A stretch of DNA of 64,000 nucleotides from an uncultured Acidiphilium sp. (GTDB lineage Bacteria > Bacillota > Clostridia > Christensenellales > Borkfalkiaceae), in the NCBI GenBank assembly GCA_902495325.1, contig CABUWK010000001.1, positions 71,078 through 135,077 on the forward strand. Direction: 5' to 3'. Positions 44,169 to 54,627 of the stretch are shown piece after piece; the stretch's first letter is position 1; each line of letters begins with the position of its first letter. A program made the position numbers and the translations under genes. The notes beneath the pieces are model-generated. The model was not told the DNA's origin. It was given only the letters and a program-made list of their open reading frames with translations, and searched no databases.

Positions 44169-46745
44169 TCAACGGATCTCTTCCCCGTAAAAATCGACGT
44201 GACGGATGCCGAACCCGAACGCTTTATTCAGCCTTGTTTTCAGATCCAGTTTGAAATAGCGGGCGGAAACGCCGATCTCGTAAGCGATTTTTCCGTATTC
44301 GAAACCGGAAAAATCATATACCGTACGCCATGTTTCCTTATCGTCGGACGCCAGGAGAGAATATTCCTTCGCTCCGTTTTCCCAGGAAAGAGAGATATCG
44401 CTGACGAAAAAAGTTTTTCCGAGATCAAACAGAATAAACTGACCGTCCCGGAACTCACTGCTCCACATCGGGCGGTCCGCATGCAGCACGCTCTTTTCTT
44501 CTTTCAGAACGTTTTCGGGGGAAAGATCGCGCCCGTCTTCCGGAATCGCCACGGAAGACGCTTCGACTTTCGCCTGCCGCGAGATCACGCGTTTTCCGAG
44601 CAGATTTTTTGCATTCTGCAAGCCGATCTTAAACTCCCGTTCGCTGGCGATTTCTCTTCCGTCCTGATCGGAATAGCGGGCTATAAGCCGACAAACGGAG
44701 TTTTTCTCAAATCCGTCAAGCGAAAACGTAAATGGACGGATCGTTCTTGCTCCGCCCGGCACTTCGACTTTTTCCGTACGGGACAGAATAAGTTTCCCGT
44801 TCACGAAAAGCTCAAGAACAACGTTCCGGGCAAACGTTTCGCAGGTATCGTTGACCAGGATCACGTCGACCGTTTTTTCTCCTGGTCTCATCGTTCCAGA
44901 ATAATCGTCAATCGAGATCCCGACGGGCGCAAACGCGCAGAACATCCGCCGTTCGAACTCCGGATCGTACTGCGGGTTTTCGATATCCGGCAGAAAGTTA
45001 TCCGACGTTTCTCCTCCTTCGCGGGAATAAGACAGCCCGCAAAATTCCATGATCCCCGCGACCTGCCTTCCCGACCGCCAGAATTCCGTGAGTGCCGCCA
45101 CCGCTTTTGCATAAAAATCGCGAAGTTCCCGTTCGGTAAAACCCTCGGGGAAAATTTTATCGTAAAGGACTTTCGTCAGCCTGCACGGTTTTCCGTCCCT
45201 CGAGATCCACAGCCAGGAATATTCGTTTACGATCCTCGGGTTTGCAGGAAAAGGATTTTGTTCTTTTCTCGCCTCGAGATTGTGCAAATCGGGACAAAGC
45301 CAGGTCATCGCGGGGTCTTTGTTCACGTTGTTCAGATCGGAAAGGCGGAAATCGCTGTCGAGAAAAAGATAGGGATGGACCTCGATGGAACAATCGTCCG
45401 ACTCGGGATAGTCCCAGCCGTTATCCCACGGGCGACCGGAAAGATCGGTATATTTCGCCCCTTTGATCAGCGGGATCGTGTCGATCGTATAATGATTGTC
45501 CGGATCGTTCGCGATCTCGTTCTGCGCATCCCACAGGAATACGGACGGATGGTTCGCACGCTCGGCGATCCAATCTTTAAATTCGTTCAGAAGATTGATC
45601 GAATACGCCGGAGACGGACACTCGAATGCGCCGAAAAGCGCGTATTCGTCATCCACGAGAATGCCGATCTCGTCGCAGAGATCGTACCAGACGTCGGGGG
45701 CAAACCCGATGTGAAAGCGGAGAGAATTCATGTTAAGACTTTTGAATTTCAGCAGGACTTTGCGGATCCACTCCTCGTTCCACGGTAACGCCTTTCTCTT
45801 TTCATCTTCGAAAAAGCGGAACATCACGACGTTTGTTCCTCTTAAATAATATATTTTCCCGTTCAGCGTCGGAATTTTATCGACAAAACGAAAGTCCCGC
45901 ATGCCGAACCGGGCGGAGATCTCGTCTCCCGACGTGCTTGCCCCGGCAACGTAAAGCACGGGCGTTTCGGGCGTCCACGGATGAAAATTTCCCATCGGAA
46001 GCTCGACGCACCGTTCGATCTTCTCATGCGGGTATAGTTTTACCCCATCGATCGCCGTTTCCGCAATCGTTTTTTCAGCGTCCGCAACACAGATCTCTAC
46101 ACGATCGACGATCGTTTCCGAAGAAACGTTTTCCAGGGTGACAAGAACCTTCACCTTCCCTTCTTTCACGTCCGGCGCGACCTGAATATAGTCGATACGC
46201 GGATTGCCGCATGCAATCAACTCGACGGAATCGTACAAACCTGGGATATACTTCTTCTTTTCGGCATCGAATCCCGCCGGATGACCGAGGGAAAGATCCT
46301 GCGTTCCCTTTTCGCCGACCTTGATCAGAATTTCGTTTTCGCCCGCTGCCAGAAAGGGGGCGATATCGGCGTAACAAGGGGTGAAATTCGGTTCATGGCG
46401 GGTAACGAAAGTTCCGTTTACATAAATTTCCTTTCCGTAAAAGCCCTTATGGATCTTCAGCACGACGCTTTCCGGAATCTCGCCGAACGAGACCTTTTTC
46501 CGGTACCACACCGCTTTTTTCTCATATTCGCCCCGTCTTCCCTGAACCGTATCCGCGTCGCACGTATACGAAAGGGGCGGCTGAGCCATATCCCATAACC
46601 CGGGCACCGGGATCAGACTCGGAAACGTGCCCGATATCCCGTCGATCCCGAGGGAGAAAGCGTCGCTTTCGCATTCCCATAAACCGTTCAACGAAACCGT
46701 AGTCCTCTTTTGTTTCCCGTTTGTCTTTACCTCGACCGTCTGCAT
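44169..46745 (-). CDS. GH2-family beta-glycosidase with C-terminal F5/8-type domain
   Basis: An 858-residue glycosidase of the beta-galactosidase/glucuronidase family. The jelly-roll domain is at about residues 15-180, the Ig-like domain at 185-285 and the TIM barrel at 290-600. The acid/base Glu410 is in LWDAQNEI and the nucleophile Glu508 is in IVNEYSW. The last about 130 residues (with WSSEFRDGQFILFDLG and YSLLASDDKETW) form a discoidin-like carbohydrate-binding module. No signal peptide is seen. ATG 46745 with AAAGGAG is used. The leader has two perfect inverted repeats, suggesting a dedicated repressor. Confidence 0.85.
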   Translation of the reverse strand: MQTVEVKTNGKQKRTTVSLNGLWECESDAFSLGIDGISGTFPSLIPVPGLWDMAQPPLSYTCDADTVQGRRGEYEKKAVWYRKKVSFGEIPESVVLKIHKGFYGKEIYVNGTFVTRHEPNFTPCYADIAPFLAAGENEILIKVGEKGTQDLSLGHPAGFDAEKKKYIPGLYDSVELIACGNPRIDYIQVAPDVKEGKVKVLVTLENVSSETIVDRVEICVADAEKTIAETAIDGVKLYPHEKIERCVELPMGNFHPWTPETPVLYVAGASTSGDEISARFGMRDFRFVDKIPTLNGKIYYLRGTNVVMFRFFEDEKRKALPWNEEWIRKVLLKFKSLNMNSLRFHIGFAPDVWYDLCDEIGILVDDEYALFGAFECPSPAYSINLLNEFKDWIAERANHPSVFLWDAQNEIANDPDNHYTIDTIPLIKGAKYTDLSGRPWDNGWDYPESDDCSIEVHPYLFLDSDFRLSDLNNVNKDPAMTWLCPDLHNLEARKEQNPFPANPRIVNEYSWLWISRDGKPCRLTKVLYDKIFPEGFTERELRDFYAKAVAALTEFWRSGRQVAGIMEFCGLSYSREGGETSDNFLPDIENPQYDPEFERRMFCAFAPVGISIDDYSGTMRPGEKTVDVILVNDTCETFARNVVLELFVNGKLILSRTEKVEVPGGARTIRPFTFSLDGFEKNSVCRLIARYSDQDGREIASEREFKIGLQNAKNLLGKRVISRQAKVEASSVAIPEDGRDLSPENVLKEEKSVLHADRPMWSSEFRDGQFILFDLGKTFFVSDISLSWENGAKEYSLLASDDKETWRTVYDFSGFEYGKIAYEIGVSARYFKLDLKTRLNKAFGFGIRHVDFYGEEIR

Positions 46746-46841
46746 GAACTTCTCCTTTTTTCCGGCAGTCTTTTCCGTTGAAATACTGCGCTCGGAAACC
46801 CTTGCAAGCAAGTTTCCTCTTTTATTATAACTTTGAAACGT

Positions 46842-46876
46842 GACAAAATAGAATTTTGTCGGCAACTGTCGTTGCC
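46842..46876 (-). promoter_or_regulatory. Two adjacent palindromes in the GH2 leader
   Basis: GACAAAATAGAATTTTGTC (46842-46860) is a perfect 8-base-arm inverted repeat; GGCAACTGTCGTTGCC (46861-46876) follows directly. They lie between the promoter at 46967-46995 and the GH2 start and next to a second TATAAT near 46830. Either repressor operators or RNA hairpins. Confidence 0.6.
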
Positions 46877-46966
46877 ACGCGCTTTGTCTTCGCCAAACCG
46901 CCGTTTCCGTTGAAATATGGCGTAAAAATACCTGCAAATGCTTCGCGCTTGCGTATTTTTACTTGT

Positions 46967-46995
46967 ATTATACAACATCGCAAGCCGAAAATCAA
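46967..46995 (-). promoter_or_regulatory. Promoter of the GH2 gene
   Basis: TTGATT (46990-46995) and TATAAT (46967-46972), spacer 17, minus strand; leader about 215 nt. Confidence 0.65.
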
Positions 46996-47012
46996 CCCGA
47001 TTCCGAAAAACA

Positions 47013-47043
47013 ACAAAAAAACGAGGAAGTTCCTCGTTTTTTC
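47013..47043 (-). terminator. Terminator of the heat-shock operon
   Basis: AAAAAACGAGGAA and TTCCTCGTTTTTT form a compact A/T-flanked stem 80 bases past dnaJ; usable on both strands. Confidence 0.75.
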
Positions 47044-47047
47044 CTAT

Positions 47048-47079
47048 GCCGGGCAAGAGTAATACGAACCTTGCCCGGC
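47048..47079. repeat. Hairpin repeat copy 2 (loop AGTAATACGAAC)
   Basis: Arms GCCGGGCAAG (47048-47057) and CTTGCCCGGC (47070-47079) enclose AGTAATACGAAC, the same loop as at 8764-8775. One stem pair has changed from A-T to G-C on both sides. Confidence 0.75.
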
Positions 47080-47126
47080 ATGCAAGCTCGATTCCCGCCG
47101 TTACCGACAGATGCCGAAGCCTGCTT

Positions 47127-48281
47127 TTATTTATTCTGATAGGGGCGGTCGCCGTATAAAGACTGCACGGCGTCGCTGTATTTTTTCATCTTGTCATACT
47201 GTTTGATCTCGATATCGCTGTCGAAATCAAGCATTCTCTGTTTCTGCGCTCTGGAAAGTTTTGTGGGAATTTCCACGGAAACGGTAACGTACAGATTGCC
47301 CGAACCGAGACGGGAGTTGATCCCCTTTCCGCGCACGGTGAACACTTTCCCGTTCTGCGTGCCCTCGGGGATATCGAGAGAAACGGTGCTGTTTAAGGTG
47401 GGCACCTTTACCGTGCCGCCGAGAACCGCCGTTCTGATATCGATGGGAAGATCGACGTACAAGTCGTAATTCTTTCTCTTGAAGATCTTGTGCGGCTGAA
47501 CTTTGAACACAACGATCAGATCGCCCGCGTCTCCGCCGGAAGTGGAAGCTTCGCCGAAACCGCGCTTCTTCATGTAACTGCCCGTATCCGCCCCTGCGGG
47601 AACGTCCAGCTTGACCTTCGTCGTTTTTCTCTGATATCCTTTTCCGCCGCAGGTAGGGCATTTTTCGAGAATGATTTTACCGCTTCCGCCGCAGGCGTCG
47701 CACGCACGGGTGGAAATGGTGCGGAAGATACTGTTGCCGCTCGCATACTGAATGGTGCCGGAACCGTGGCACTTTTCGCACGTTTTATACGCGGTGCCGT
47801 TTTTCGCGCCCGTAGAGCGGCAATCGGGACAAGGTTCTTTTCTGTTATAAGTAACTTCCTTCGTGCAGCCGAGCGCGGCGTCGAGGAAAGAAAGCTCTAC
47901 TTCTATCGTGATATCGCTGCCCGTTCTGTCCTGCTCCTGCGCGCCTCTTCCGCCCGAAAACTGTCCGAAAATATCGCTGAAGATATCGGAAAAGCCGCCG
48001 AAGCCGCCGCTTGCCGAACCGTTGCCGAAACCGCCGAATCCCCCGAAACCGCCCGCGCTTCTGCCCGGGTTTTCCAGCTCGAAATCATATTGCTGGCGTT
48101 TCTGAGGATCGGAAAGGACTTCGTTCGCCTCGTTGATCTCTTTGAATTTTTTCGCGCACTCTTCATCGTTCGGATGAAGGTCCGGGTGATATTGCCGCGC
48201 AAGTTTTCTGTATGCCGATTTGATCTCGTCCTGCGTCGCCTTTTTATCGACGCCGAGAACCTCATAATAATTCTTTGCCAT
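47127..48281 (-). CDS. dnaJ: Co-chaperone DnaJ
   Basis: DnaJ delivers unfolded proteins to DnaK and stimulates its ATPase. The J domain has the HPD motif in [10 protein letters not shown] Gly/Phe region (about residues 75-105) follows, then four zinc-binding repeats ([32 protein letters not shown]) and the C-terminal substrate domains. 384 residues is normal. It is the last gene of hrcA-grpE-dnaK-dnaJ. A strong hairpin in the dnaK-dnaJ gap may tune its expression. Confidence 0.97.
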   Translation of the reverse strand: MAKNYYEVLGVDKKATQDEIKSAYRKLARQYHPDLHPNDEECAKKFKEINEANEVLSDPQKRQQYDFELENPGRSAGGFGGFGGFGNGSASGGFGGFSDIFSDIFGQFSGGRGAQEQDRTGSDITIEVELSFLDAALGCTKEVTYNRKEPCPDCRSTGAKNGTAYKTCEKCHGSGTIQYASGNSIFRTISTRACDACGGSGKIILEKCPTCGGKGYQRKTTKVKLDVPAGADTGSYMKKRGFGEASTSGGDAGDLIVVFKVQPHKIFKRKNYDLYVDLPIDIRTAVLGGTVKVPTLNSTVSLDIPEGTQNGKVFTVRGKGINSRLGSGNLYVTVSVEIPTKLSRAQKQRMLDFDSDIEIKQYDKMKKYSDAVQSLYGDRPYQNK

Positions 48282-48306
48282 AAGTTTTCCTCACTTTACC
48301 GACGAA

Positions 48307-48332
48307 GGGGCTGTCGCTGTTGCGACAACCCC
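48307..48332 (-). promoter_or_regulatory. Hairpin in the dnaK-dnaJ intergenic gap
   Basis: GGGGCTGTCGC and GCGACAACCCC pair around TGTT with no T-run, so it is probably a processing or mRNA-stability stem rather than a terminator. Confidence 0.55.
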
Positions 48333-48375
48333 GACGCATTCCGATCCGTTATTTTGTTTTATCGCGATCGGTTTA

Positions 48376-50184
48376 TCAGTTCTGGTGGAATTCCGTATCG
48401 CCCGCACCGCCGTTATCCGCTTCGTTCGGGTTCGCCTGCGCGCCCTGCTGAGCCTGCTGATACAGCTTTGCGAAGATTGCCTGAACGTCGTTCGAAAGTT
48501 TTTCGGTCGCTTTCACGATTCTGTCGTTATCGTCGCTCGCAAGTTCTTCCTTCGCTTCTTTAACGGCGTTTTCCACAACGGCTTTGTCTTCTTCCGTCAG
48601 CTTGTCGCCGCTGTCTCTCACCGTCTTTTCGACCTGGAAGATCAGGCTGTCAAGCTTGTTCTTGTTTTCTACGGCTTCCTTTCTCTTCTTGTCTTCGGCT
48701 TCGTATTTTTCGGCGTCTTTCACGGCTTTGTCGATATCTTCTTCGGAAAGATTCGTGGAAGAAGTGATCGTGATATCCGCCGCCTTCTGCGTTCCGAGAT
48801 CTTTCGCCGTTACATGCACGATACCGTTTGCATCGATATCGAAGGTAACTTCGATCTGAGGAATGCCGCGCGGAGCGGGTGCGATACCGCCGAGGTTGAA
48901 CTGACCGAGGGTCTTGTTGTCCTTGGCGAACTGTCTTTCACCCTGAAGAACGTGAATGGTAACTTCGGGCTGATTATCCGCAGCCGTAGAGAACACCTGA
49001 GATTTCTTTACCGGGATCGTCGTGTTTCTGTCGATCAGCTTGGTGAACACGCCGCCGAGCGTTTCGATACCGAGAGACAACGGCGTTACGTCGAGAAGAA
49101 GGACGTCTTTTACTTCGCCGGTCAGCACGCCGCCCTGAATCGCGGCGCCGATCGCGACGCATTCGTCGGGGTTGATGCCCTTGAAGGGTTCTTTGCCCGT
49201 TTCTTTTCTCACCGCGTCCACAACGGCGGGGATTCTCGTGGAACCGCCGACCAGGATGACTTTCGCGATGTCGTTATAGGTAAGACCCGCATCTTTCATG
49301 GCTTTTCTCATCGGCTCTTTGGTCATTTCGACGAGGTTTGCCGTCATCGTGTCGAATTTATCTTTGGTAAGCGTAACGTCGAGGTGTTTCGGTCCCGTAG
49401 CGTCCGCCGTGATGAACGGAAGGTTGATGTTCGTGGAGCTCATGCTGGAAAGTTCAATCTTCGCCTTTTCCGCAGCTTCCTTGATTCTCTGCATTGCCAT
49501 CTTGTCGTTCGAAAGGTCGATGCCTTCTTTCGACTTGAAGTCCGCAACCACCCAGTCCATGATCGCTTTATCGAAATCGTCGCCGCCGAGCATGCAGTTA
49601 CCGTTCGTGGCAAGAACTTCGAACACGCCGTCGCCGATATCGAGGATGGAGACATCGAACGTGCCGCCGCCAAGGTCGTAGATCATGACTTTGTGAGAAG
49701 ATTTATCTTTATCGAGCCCGTAAGCAAGCGCTGCCGCCGTAGGTTCGTTGATGATACGAAGAACGTTCAATCCCGCAATTTTGCCTGCGTCTTTCGTTGC
49801 CTGACGCTGGCTGTCCGTAAAGTAAGCGGGGCACGTGATAACCGCGTCTTTCACCGGTTCGCCGAGATAAGCTTCGGCGTCTTTCTTTAATTTGGAAAGG
49901 ATCATTGCGGAAATTTCCTGCGGGGAATAAGATTTTCCGTCGATCGTCACTTTATAATCGCTGCCCATGTGTCTCTTGATGGAGATCACCGTTCTGTCGC
50001 TGTTCGCGACAGCCTGACGTTTTGCGACCTGCCCGACAAGTCTTTCGCCGTCCTTCTGGAAACCGACGACGGACGGAGTGGTTCTCGCGCCTTCCGCATT
50101 GGTGATAACGACGGGTTCGCCGCCTTCCATAACCGCAACACAAGAATTGGTGGTTCCTAAATCGATACCGATAACTTTAATCAT
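48376..50184 (-). CDS. dnaK: Chaperone DnaK (Hsp70)
   Basis: The ATP-dependent central chaperone. The nucleotide-binding domain has [13 protein letters not shown], the Hsp70 signatures [16 protein letters not shown] and [13 protein letters not shown], and the linker [19 protein letters not shown] leads to the substrate domain. 602 residues is normal for Firmicutes. GAGG precedes ATG 50184. Control is through CIRCE/HrcA. Confidence 0.98.
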   Translation of the reverse strand: MIKVIGIDLGTTNSCVAVMEGGEPVVITNAEGARTTPSVVGFQKDGERLVGQVAKRQAVANSDRTVISIKRHMGSDYKVTIDGKSYSPQEISAMILSKLKKDAEAYLGEPVKDAVITCPAYFTDSQRQATKDAGKIAGLNVLRIINEPTAAALAYGLDKDKSSHKVMIYDLGGGTFDVSILDIGDGVFEVLATNGNCMLGGDDFDKAIMDWVVADFKSKEGIDLSNDKMAMQRIKEAAEKAKIELSSMSSTNINLPFITADATGPKHLDVTLTKDKFDTMTANLVEMTKEPMRKAMKDAGLTYNDIAKVILVGGSTRIPAVVDAVRKETGKEPFKGINPDECVAIGAAIQGGVLTGEVKDVLLLDVTPLSLGIETLGGVFTKLIDRNTTIPVKKSQVFSTAADNQPEVTIHVLQGERQFAKDNKTLGQFNLGGIAPAPRGIPQIEVTFDIDANGIVHVTAKDLGTQKAADITITSSTNLSEEDIDKAVKDAEKYEAEDKKRKEAVENKNKLDSLIFQVEKTVRDSGDKLTEEDKAVVENAVKEAKEELASDDNDRIVKATEKLSNDVQAIFAKLYQQAQQGAQANPNEADNGGAGDTEFHQN

Positions 50185-50226
50185 AATATATACCTCACTT
50201 TATACGTATTTTTAAATTTAAAATTT

Positions 50227-50889
50227 TTATCTGACAACCGATACCTGTGCGTACCGGATGACTTTCTCGCCCAGCTTGTATCCTCTGCCGAATACCTGCC
50301 TGATCTTCCCGCTTTCCTCTTTCTCGCCGTCCACCTGCATGACTGCCGCGGCGGTTTTCGGATCGAATTCGCTTCCCTCTTCGGGAGAGAACTCTTTCAC
50401 GCCGAGAGATTCGAGCGTTTCGTGATATTTTTTCAGAAGTTTTTCGATACCCTCTTTCGTTTTATCGTCGAGGGGCATCGTAAGTGCCCAGTCGAGGCTG
50501 TCGCCGATGGGAAGGATCTTCGTAATAACTTCCGTTCTTCCGTCGTCGTACGCCCCGCGGATCTCTTCCGCCTTGCGCTTTCTCACGTTTTCGCAATCGG
50601 CTCTCGCACGGAGATAATCGTTGTGCGCTTCTTCCGCTTTTTCCTGCATTTTCAGAAGGGATTCTTCCAAAGCCGCATTGTCCGCGATATAACCGCGAAG
50701 CTTTTCTTTCGCTTCCTTTTCGGTCATCTGATCCACGTCGTTTTCGCTTTCCGTTTTTCCGGTCTGCTCTTCCGTCGTTCCGGGTTCCTTTTCGGGAAGT
50801 TCTTCTTCGGTTACGTTTTGTTTCTGTTCTTCGGTCATGTCCTTTCCTTTCTGCCGTATATTATTGTGTTTGTGCTTGTTTTTTGACAT
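50227..50889 (-). CDS. grpE: Nucleotide exchange factor GrpE
   Basis: GrpE releases ADP from DnaK. The N-terminal about 70 residues are disordered and acidic; a coiled coil follows, and the beta-domain ends with FGRGYKLGEKVIRYAQVSV, the family signature. Two starts have good ribosome sites: ATG 50889 (used here) and ATG 50838, which has a stronger AAAGGAAAGG. It lies 5 bases after hrcA. Confidence 0.95.
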   Translation of the reverse strand: MSKNKHKHNNIRQKGKDMTEEQKQNVTEEELPEKEPGTTEEQTGKTESENDVDQMTEKEAKEKLRGYIADNAALEESLLKMQEKAEEAHNDYLRARADCENVRKRKAEEIRGAYDDGRTEVITKILPIGDSLDWALTMPLDDKTKEGIEKLLKKYHETLESLGVKEFSPEEGSEFDPKTAAAVMQVDGEKEESGKIRQVFGRGYKLGEKVIRYAQVSVVR

Positions 50890-50894
50890 TTTAT

Positions 50895-51920
50895 CTACCT
50901 TTTCGTCGATAAGACGCTTTCAAGGATCCTGCCGACGTTTTCAAGCACCGCAACGACTTTCTGATAGTCCATGCGGGTCGGTCCGATCACGCCGTACGTT
51001 CCGATTTTCGTTCCGCCCACGGTGTAAGTCGCCGTGACCAGCGAGCAATCGTCCGGGATCTCGTCGTATCCGTCCGCGCCGATCTTCACGTTGATCCTGA
51101 TCCCCTGCCCGTCTTCCGAAAGAAGGTTCATCACCTTGTCTTTGCTCGTAACGACGGATAAGAAATTTTTGATCTTGCCGATGTCTGCGTATTCGGGATG
51201 ATCGAGGATCTTTCCTTCGCCTTCGATCGCAACGTCGTCTTCGCCCGCCGAAAAATAAGTTTTCAGCGCTTCGATCACGTTAACGAAAATGTTTTTGTAC
51301 CCGAGGAAGTTATCTTCGAGTTCGGGCTTCAGCTGACAGATCTCTTCGAACGTTTTGCCGCGGCACATATTGTCGAGTACCTTTTCGGCATCCCGAAGCT
51401 GTTCGTCCGTCATCGTTTCGGGAAGATCGATGAAATTGTCTTTCAGAAGCCTGCTTTCCGTAACGATCAGAACAAGCGCCGTTTCCGGTTTGAAACGGAA
51501 AAACTTGACGCTCTCGATCTTCTCCTTCACGTTGTGCCCCGTCATACCGACGGACGTGTAAGAAGTGAGATCGCTGATGATCTTCGTCGTGCTTCTGATA
51601 ACGTCTTCCAGATTGTCTGCCTTTTCCAGGAAGATCCTCTTGATATAATCGAGTTCTTTGTCGGTCAATTTTTCTTTGACCATCAGATCGCTCACATACA
51701 GTTTGTACGCTTCGGGAGAAGGTATTCTTCCCGACGAAGTGTGCAGCTGCGTCAGATATCCGAGTTCTTCCAGAGCCGACAATTCGTTTCTTACCGTTGC
51801 CGAACTGACGTCGTGCATATACTTTTCGGTCAGACTTTTCGAAGAAACCGGAACGGCGGTTTCGATATAATCGTCAACCACATATTGCAGGATCTTTTTC
51901 TTTCTGCTCGAAAGCTCCAT
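50895..51920 (-). CDS. hrcA: Heat-inducible transcription repressor HrcA
   Basis: HrcA binds CIRCE and represses the heat-shock operon; GroE assists its folding. The N-terminal winged helix has SSATVRNELSALEELGYLTQ and the GRIPSPEAYKLYV segment, with the GAF-like domain after. ATG 51920 with AAAGGAG is used; the upstream in-frame start would lie inside CIRCE. 341 residues is normal. First gene of the operon. Confidence 0.97.
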   Translation of the reverse strand: MELSSRKKKILQYVVDDYIETAVPVSSKSLTEKYMHDVSSATVRNELSALEELGYLTQLHTSSGRIPSPEAYKLYVSDLMVKEKLTDKELDYIKRIFLEKADNLEDVIRSTTKIISDLTSYTSVGMTGHNVKEKIESVKFFRFKPETALVLIVTESRLLKDNFIDLPETMTDEQLRDAEKVLDNMCRGKTFEEICQLKPELEDNFLGYKNIFVNVIEALKTYFSAGEDDVAIEGEGKILDHPEYADIGKIKNFLSVVTSKDKVMNLLSEDGQGIRINVKIGADGYDEIPDDCSLVTATYTVGGTKIGTYGVIGPTRMDYQKVVAVLENVGRILESVLSTKR

Positions 51921-51946
51921 CTGTTGGCACTCCTTTAGTAAGAATG

Positions 51947-51973
51947 TTAGCACTCAGTAGCCCTAATTGCTAA
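51947..51973 (-). promoter_or_regulatory. CIRCE operator (one arm degenerate)
   Basis: Minus strand TTAGCAATT-N9-GAGTGCTAA. The right arm is perfect and the left matches TTAGCACTC at 6 of 9. It covers the transcription start region and is the binding site of HrcA. Confidence 0.85.
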
Positions 51974-51982
51974 CTCGCGTAC

Positions 51983-52011
51983 ATTATAAATCTTCCTCGC
52001 TTCTTTGTCAA
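51983..52011 (-). promoter_or_regulatory. Promoter of hrcA-grpE-dnaK-dnaJ
   Basis: Perfect TTGACA (52006-52011) and TATAAT (51983-51988), spacer 17, minus strand. Confidence 0.88.
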
Positions 52012-52145
52012 GCGATTTTGACAACTTTCTTAATTTTTTTTTGTTTCCTTCCCGTCCTCCCGGTTACCTGTTCCGACCCGGGGCAAAAAGTCTTACCATA
52101 ATATATAAGTCATATACTATATTATCTGCTATAAAGCATTTATAA

Positions 52146-52180
52146 AACACCCCTCGGCACACAATCTGCCGAGGGGTGTT
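52146..52180 (-). terminator. Terminator of the LRR lipoprotein gene
   Basis: AACACCCCTCGGCA (52146-52159) and TGCCGAGGGGTGTT (52167-52180) form a 14-base stem, followed by TTTATAAATG on the minus strand. Confidence 0.8.
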
Positions 52181-52201
52181 CGCTCTTCTTATCTCATAAA
52201 G

Positions 52202-54627
52202 TTACTCTTCGATTTCAGCCCATACCGCATATAAAACCATACCGTAAGGCAAACTATCGTTTGATAAATCGTCTATCGAATACTCTGCATCATCACCGTT
52301 CGGGTCTTCCGACCATCCGATAAACTCGTAACCTTCCCGATACGGCGGAGCAATCGCGGTATTGAAGATGTTGTCTTCGTTTATCGTAACCGAAACGACA
52401 TAAGTTTTATCTTCCGACAGCTCGCACCCGAAAATAATATTGTAAAACATTTGCGTGGCGGCAAACTCCCACTCTTCATGCAATATCTGCGTTTCCGCAT
52501 ATACCGTATATTCTCTTACGCCATCCATTGCACAGCCGGAGATATATGTCAGAAATTCCGGAATTGTAAGACTTTTCAAGGATGTACAATTTTCAAATGC
52601 GCTGCCTCCTATATAAACAAGCGATTTCGGAATATTGATATTTTCCAACGCGGTACACCCCGCAAATGCATAATCTGCAATTTCAGTCAGATACCAACTT
52701 GTTGTAAAGATCACTTTTCTCAGATTTTCGCACCCGTAAAATCCGTGATCCGCAACTCTGGTAACAGGCTTACCTTCATAGGTTGCGGGAATCACAACCA
52801 CTTCCCCGTGATCGAGACTCGTCCCGACCGCAACATCATATCCGGATCCGTTATCGAGGAATTCAAGACCTTCCGTGTAATAAGAACCGTAACCGCCCCA
52901 GATGATTCGTGCGGCACACCCCTCTGCCCAGCCTATATCCCAGAATTCTATTCGTTCGATATCCGCAAGAATATATATAATCTGCTCTTCCGTCCATCCG
53001 GAAAACACATAGTCTCCCATGTATTCCACTCCGGACGGTATCATGGTCGATTCCAGCGAATAACAATCACCAAAAGTATAAGATCCTATATTTATGATAT
53101 TAAATTACTGCAATTAACAAAAGTTCCGTCCAACGTTATCACGGTATCGGGAATCTCTATACTTTTTAACGATTCACACGACTGAAAAGCTTTACCGATC
53201 GCTACAGTTCCCGGCTCGATGTTTACTTTTTCCAAAGAAGAACAAACATTGAACAATCCGTCGGGAAGTTCTTTTACCCCTTGTATCCGAACCTCTTTCA
53301 GATCGGCGCATTCAGCAAAAGCAAGGCTGGCCGCTGTTTTTTTTCCGGAAAAAGAACGCTCTTGTGTTCCAAATACAATATTTTCGTGTAAAGTTACACT
53401 TGTCAAGCCGGATCCGGAGAATGCTCCGAAGCCTATCGTCTCCAACGTATCCGGGAAATCTACAGATGTTAATGCCGTACAATCTTGAAACGCATTCCTA
53501 CCTATTTCCTTTAATCCGTCCGGCAGACCGATCGATTCCAACGATTCACAATCATAGAAACAATATGAAGGAATTACCGTTAAATTATCGGGAAGAAACA
53601 CGGTTTTTAATGCTTTGCATTTATAGAATAATCCATAAGAAAATAATCTTGCATCCGGTATTTTCACCGTCTCGATTGTTATATTTCCCATAAAAAATTC
53701 GTCTGGTATCAGCCTTACGGAAGGAATTGTAATTTCCCGTTCCGGCTCTCCCACATAATCCAAAATGATGTCATCTTTTATCGCAAAACCACTCGGCTGA
53801 CTTGCCAACCATGCCGTACCGCTCATCACCTCTCTTCCGATACTTTCTATCGTCTCGGGAAACGTAATTCGATCCAGTTTTTTACAATTTTTAAATGCCC
53901 AGCCACCTATAGTTTTCAGCCCCTGTGGAAGATACACTTTCTTTAAATTGACGTTGTCCATGAAAACATCACCACCAATCGACTTCACATTACCCGGTAT
54001 TATTATCTCTGTTAAAGAGTAGAATTTTATAAATGCCCCGTTACCGATTACTTCCAAAGTAGACGGAAAACATATTCCGGTTGTTACTGTGTTTATGCCA
54101 TATCCGATCGGGAAAAGATGTTCCACGAAACCGAGCGCACCGATTTTTTTTACAGGCAAACCTTCATAATAATCGGGGATCACGATCGTTCCGGTAAGAT
54201 CGGCTTCCCCTCTTGCAACTTCATACCCGCTGCCGTCTTTCAGCAACGTGTATTCCAGACCTTTCGTCGGCTTCAACTCCGGTTGCGGGGTCGTTTCTTT
54301 TTTTACCGTGTAACTGTATTTCGACCGCTCCGAATTAAGGAAATGCTCGCCATCCCCCATGGCGAGCACCTCGACTTCATATGTCCCCGGATCGGTCAGA
54401 TAAGACAAATTGTACGAATTGCTTTTCGTTTCATACTCCTCGTCCCGGCAAAACACAACGTATCCCGTTGCGTTTTCCACTTCGTTCCAGACCAGCGTAC
54501 TACCTACCGTATGCAGTTGCGAGGGGGAATCGAGCTGTTTCTTTTCTGCACTTTACTTTTCGCATGCCGCTAACGCACAACATGCTACAATCAGCAGAGA
54601 TAGTATGCATATTTTGAAAGCCTTCAT
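52202..54627 (-). pseudogene. BspA-like leucine-rich-repeat lipoprotein, broken twice
   Basis: The intact ancestor would be a roughly 800-residue surface lipoprotein. It starts at ATG 54627 (GGAGGAAAA upstream) with signal peptide and lipobox LAAC. Codon 25 (54555-54553) is a TAA stop, after which the same frame continues through a fibronectin-like section (to about 54290) and LRR_5 repeats such as GLKTIGGWAFKNCKKLDRITFPETI. Near 53095 the frame stops again in NCSNLIS; the protein continues in another frame as INIGSYTFGDCYSLES and runs to 52202, ending with a Listeria-Bacteroides-like repeat (YEFIGWSEDPNG). One stop and one single-base shift are therefore needed to explain it. Confidence 0.8.

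Noticed and set aside
48385..49890. Roughly 500-codon open frame on the plus strand opposite dnaK
   Set aside because: It is the antisense shadow of a highly conserved gene with strong codon bias; no ribosome site and no recognisable protein.
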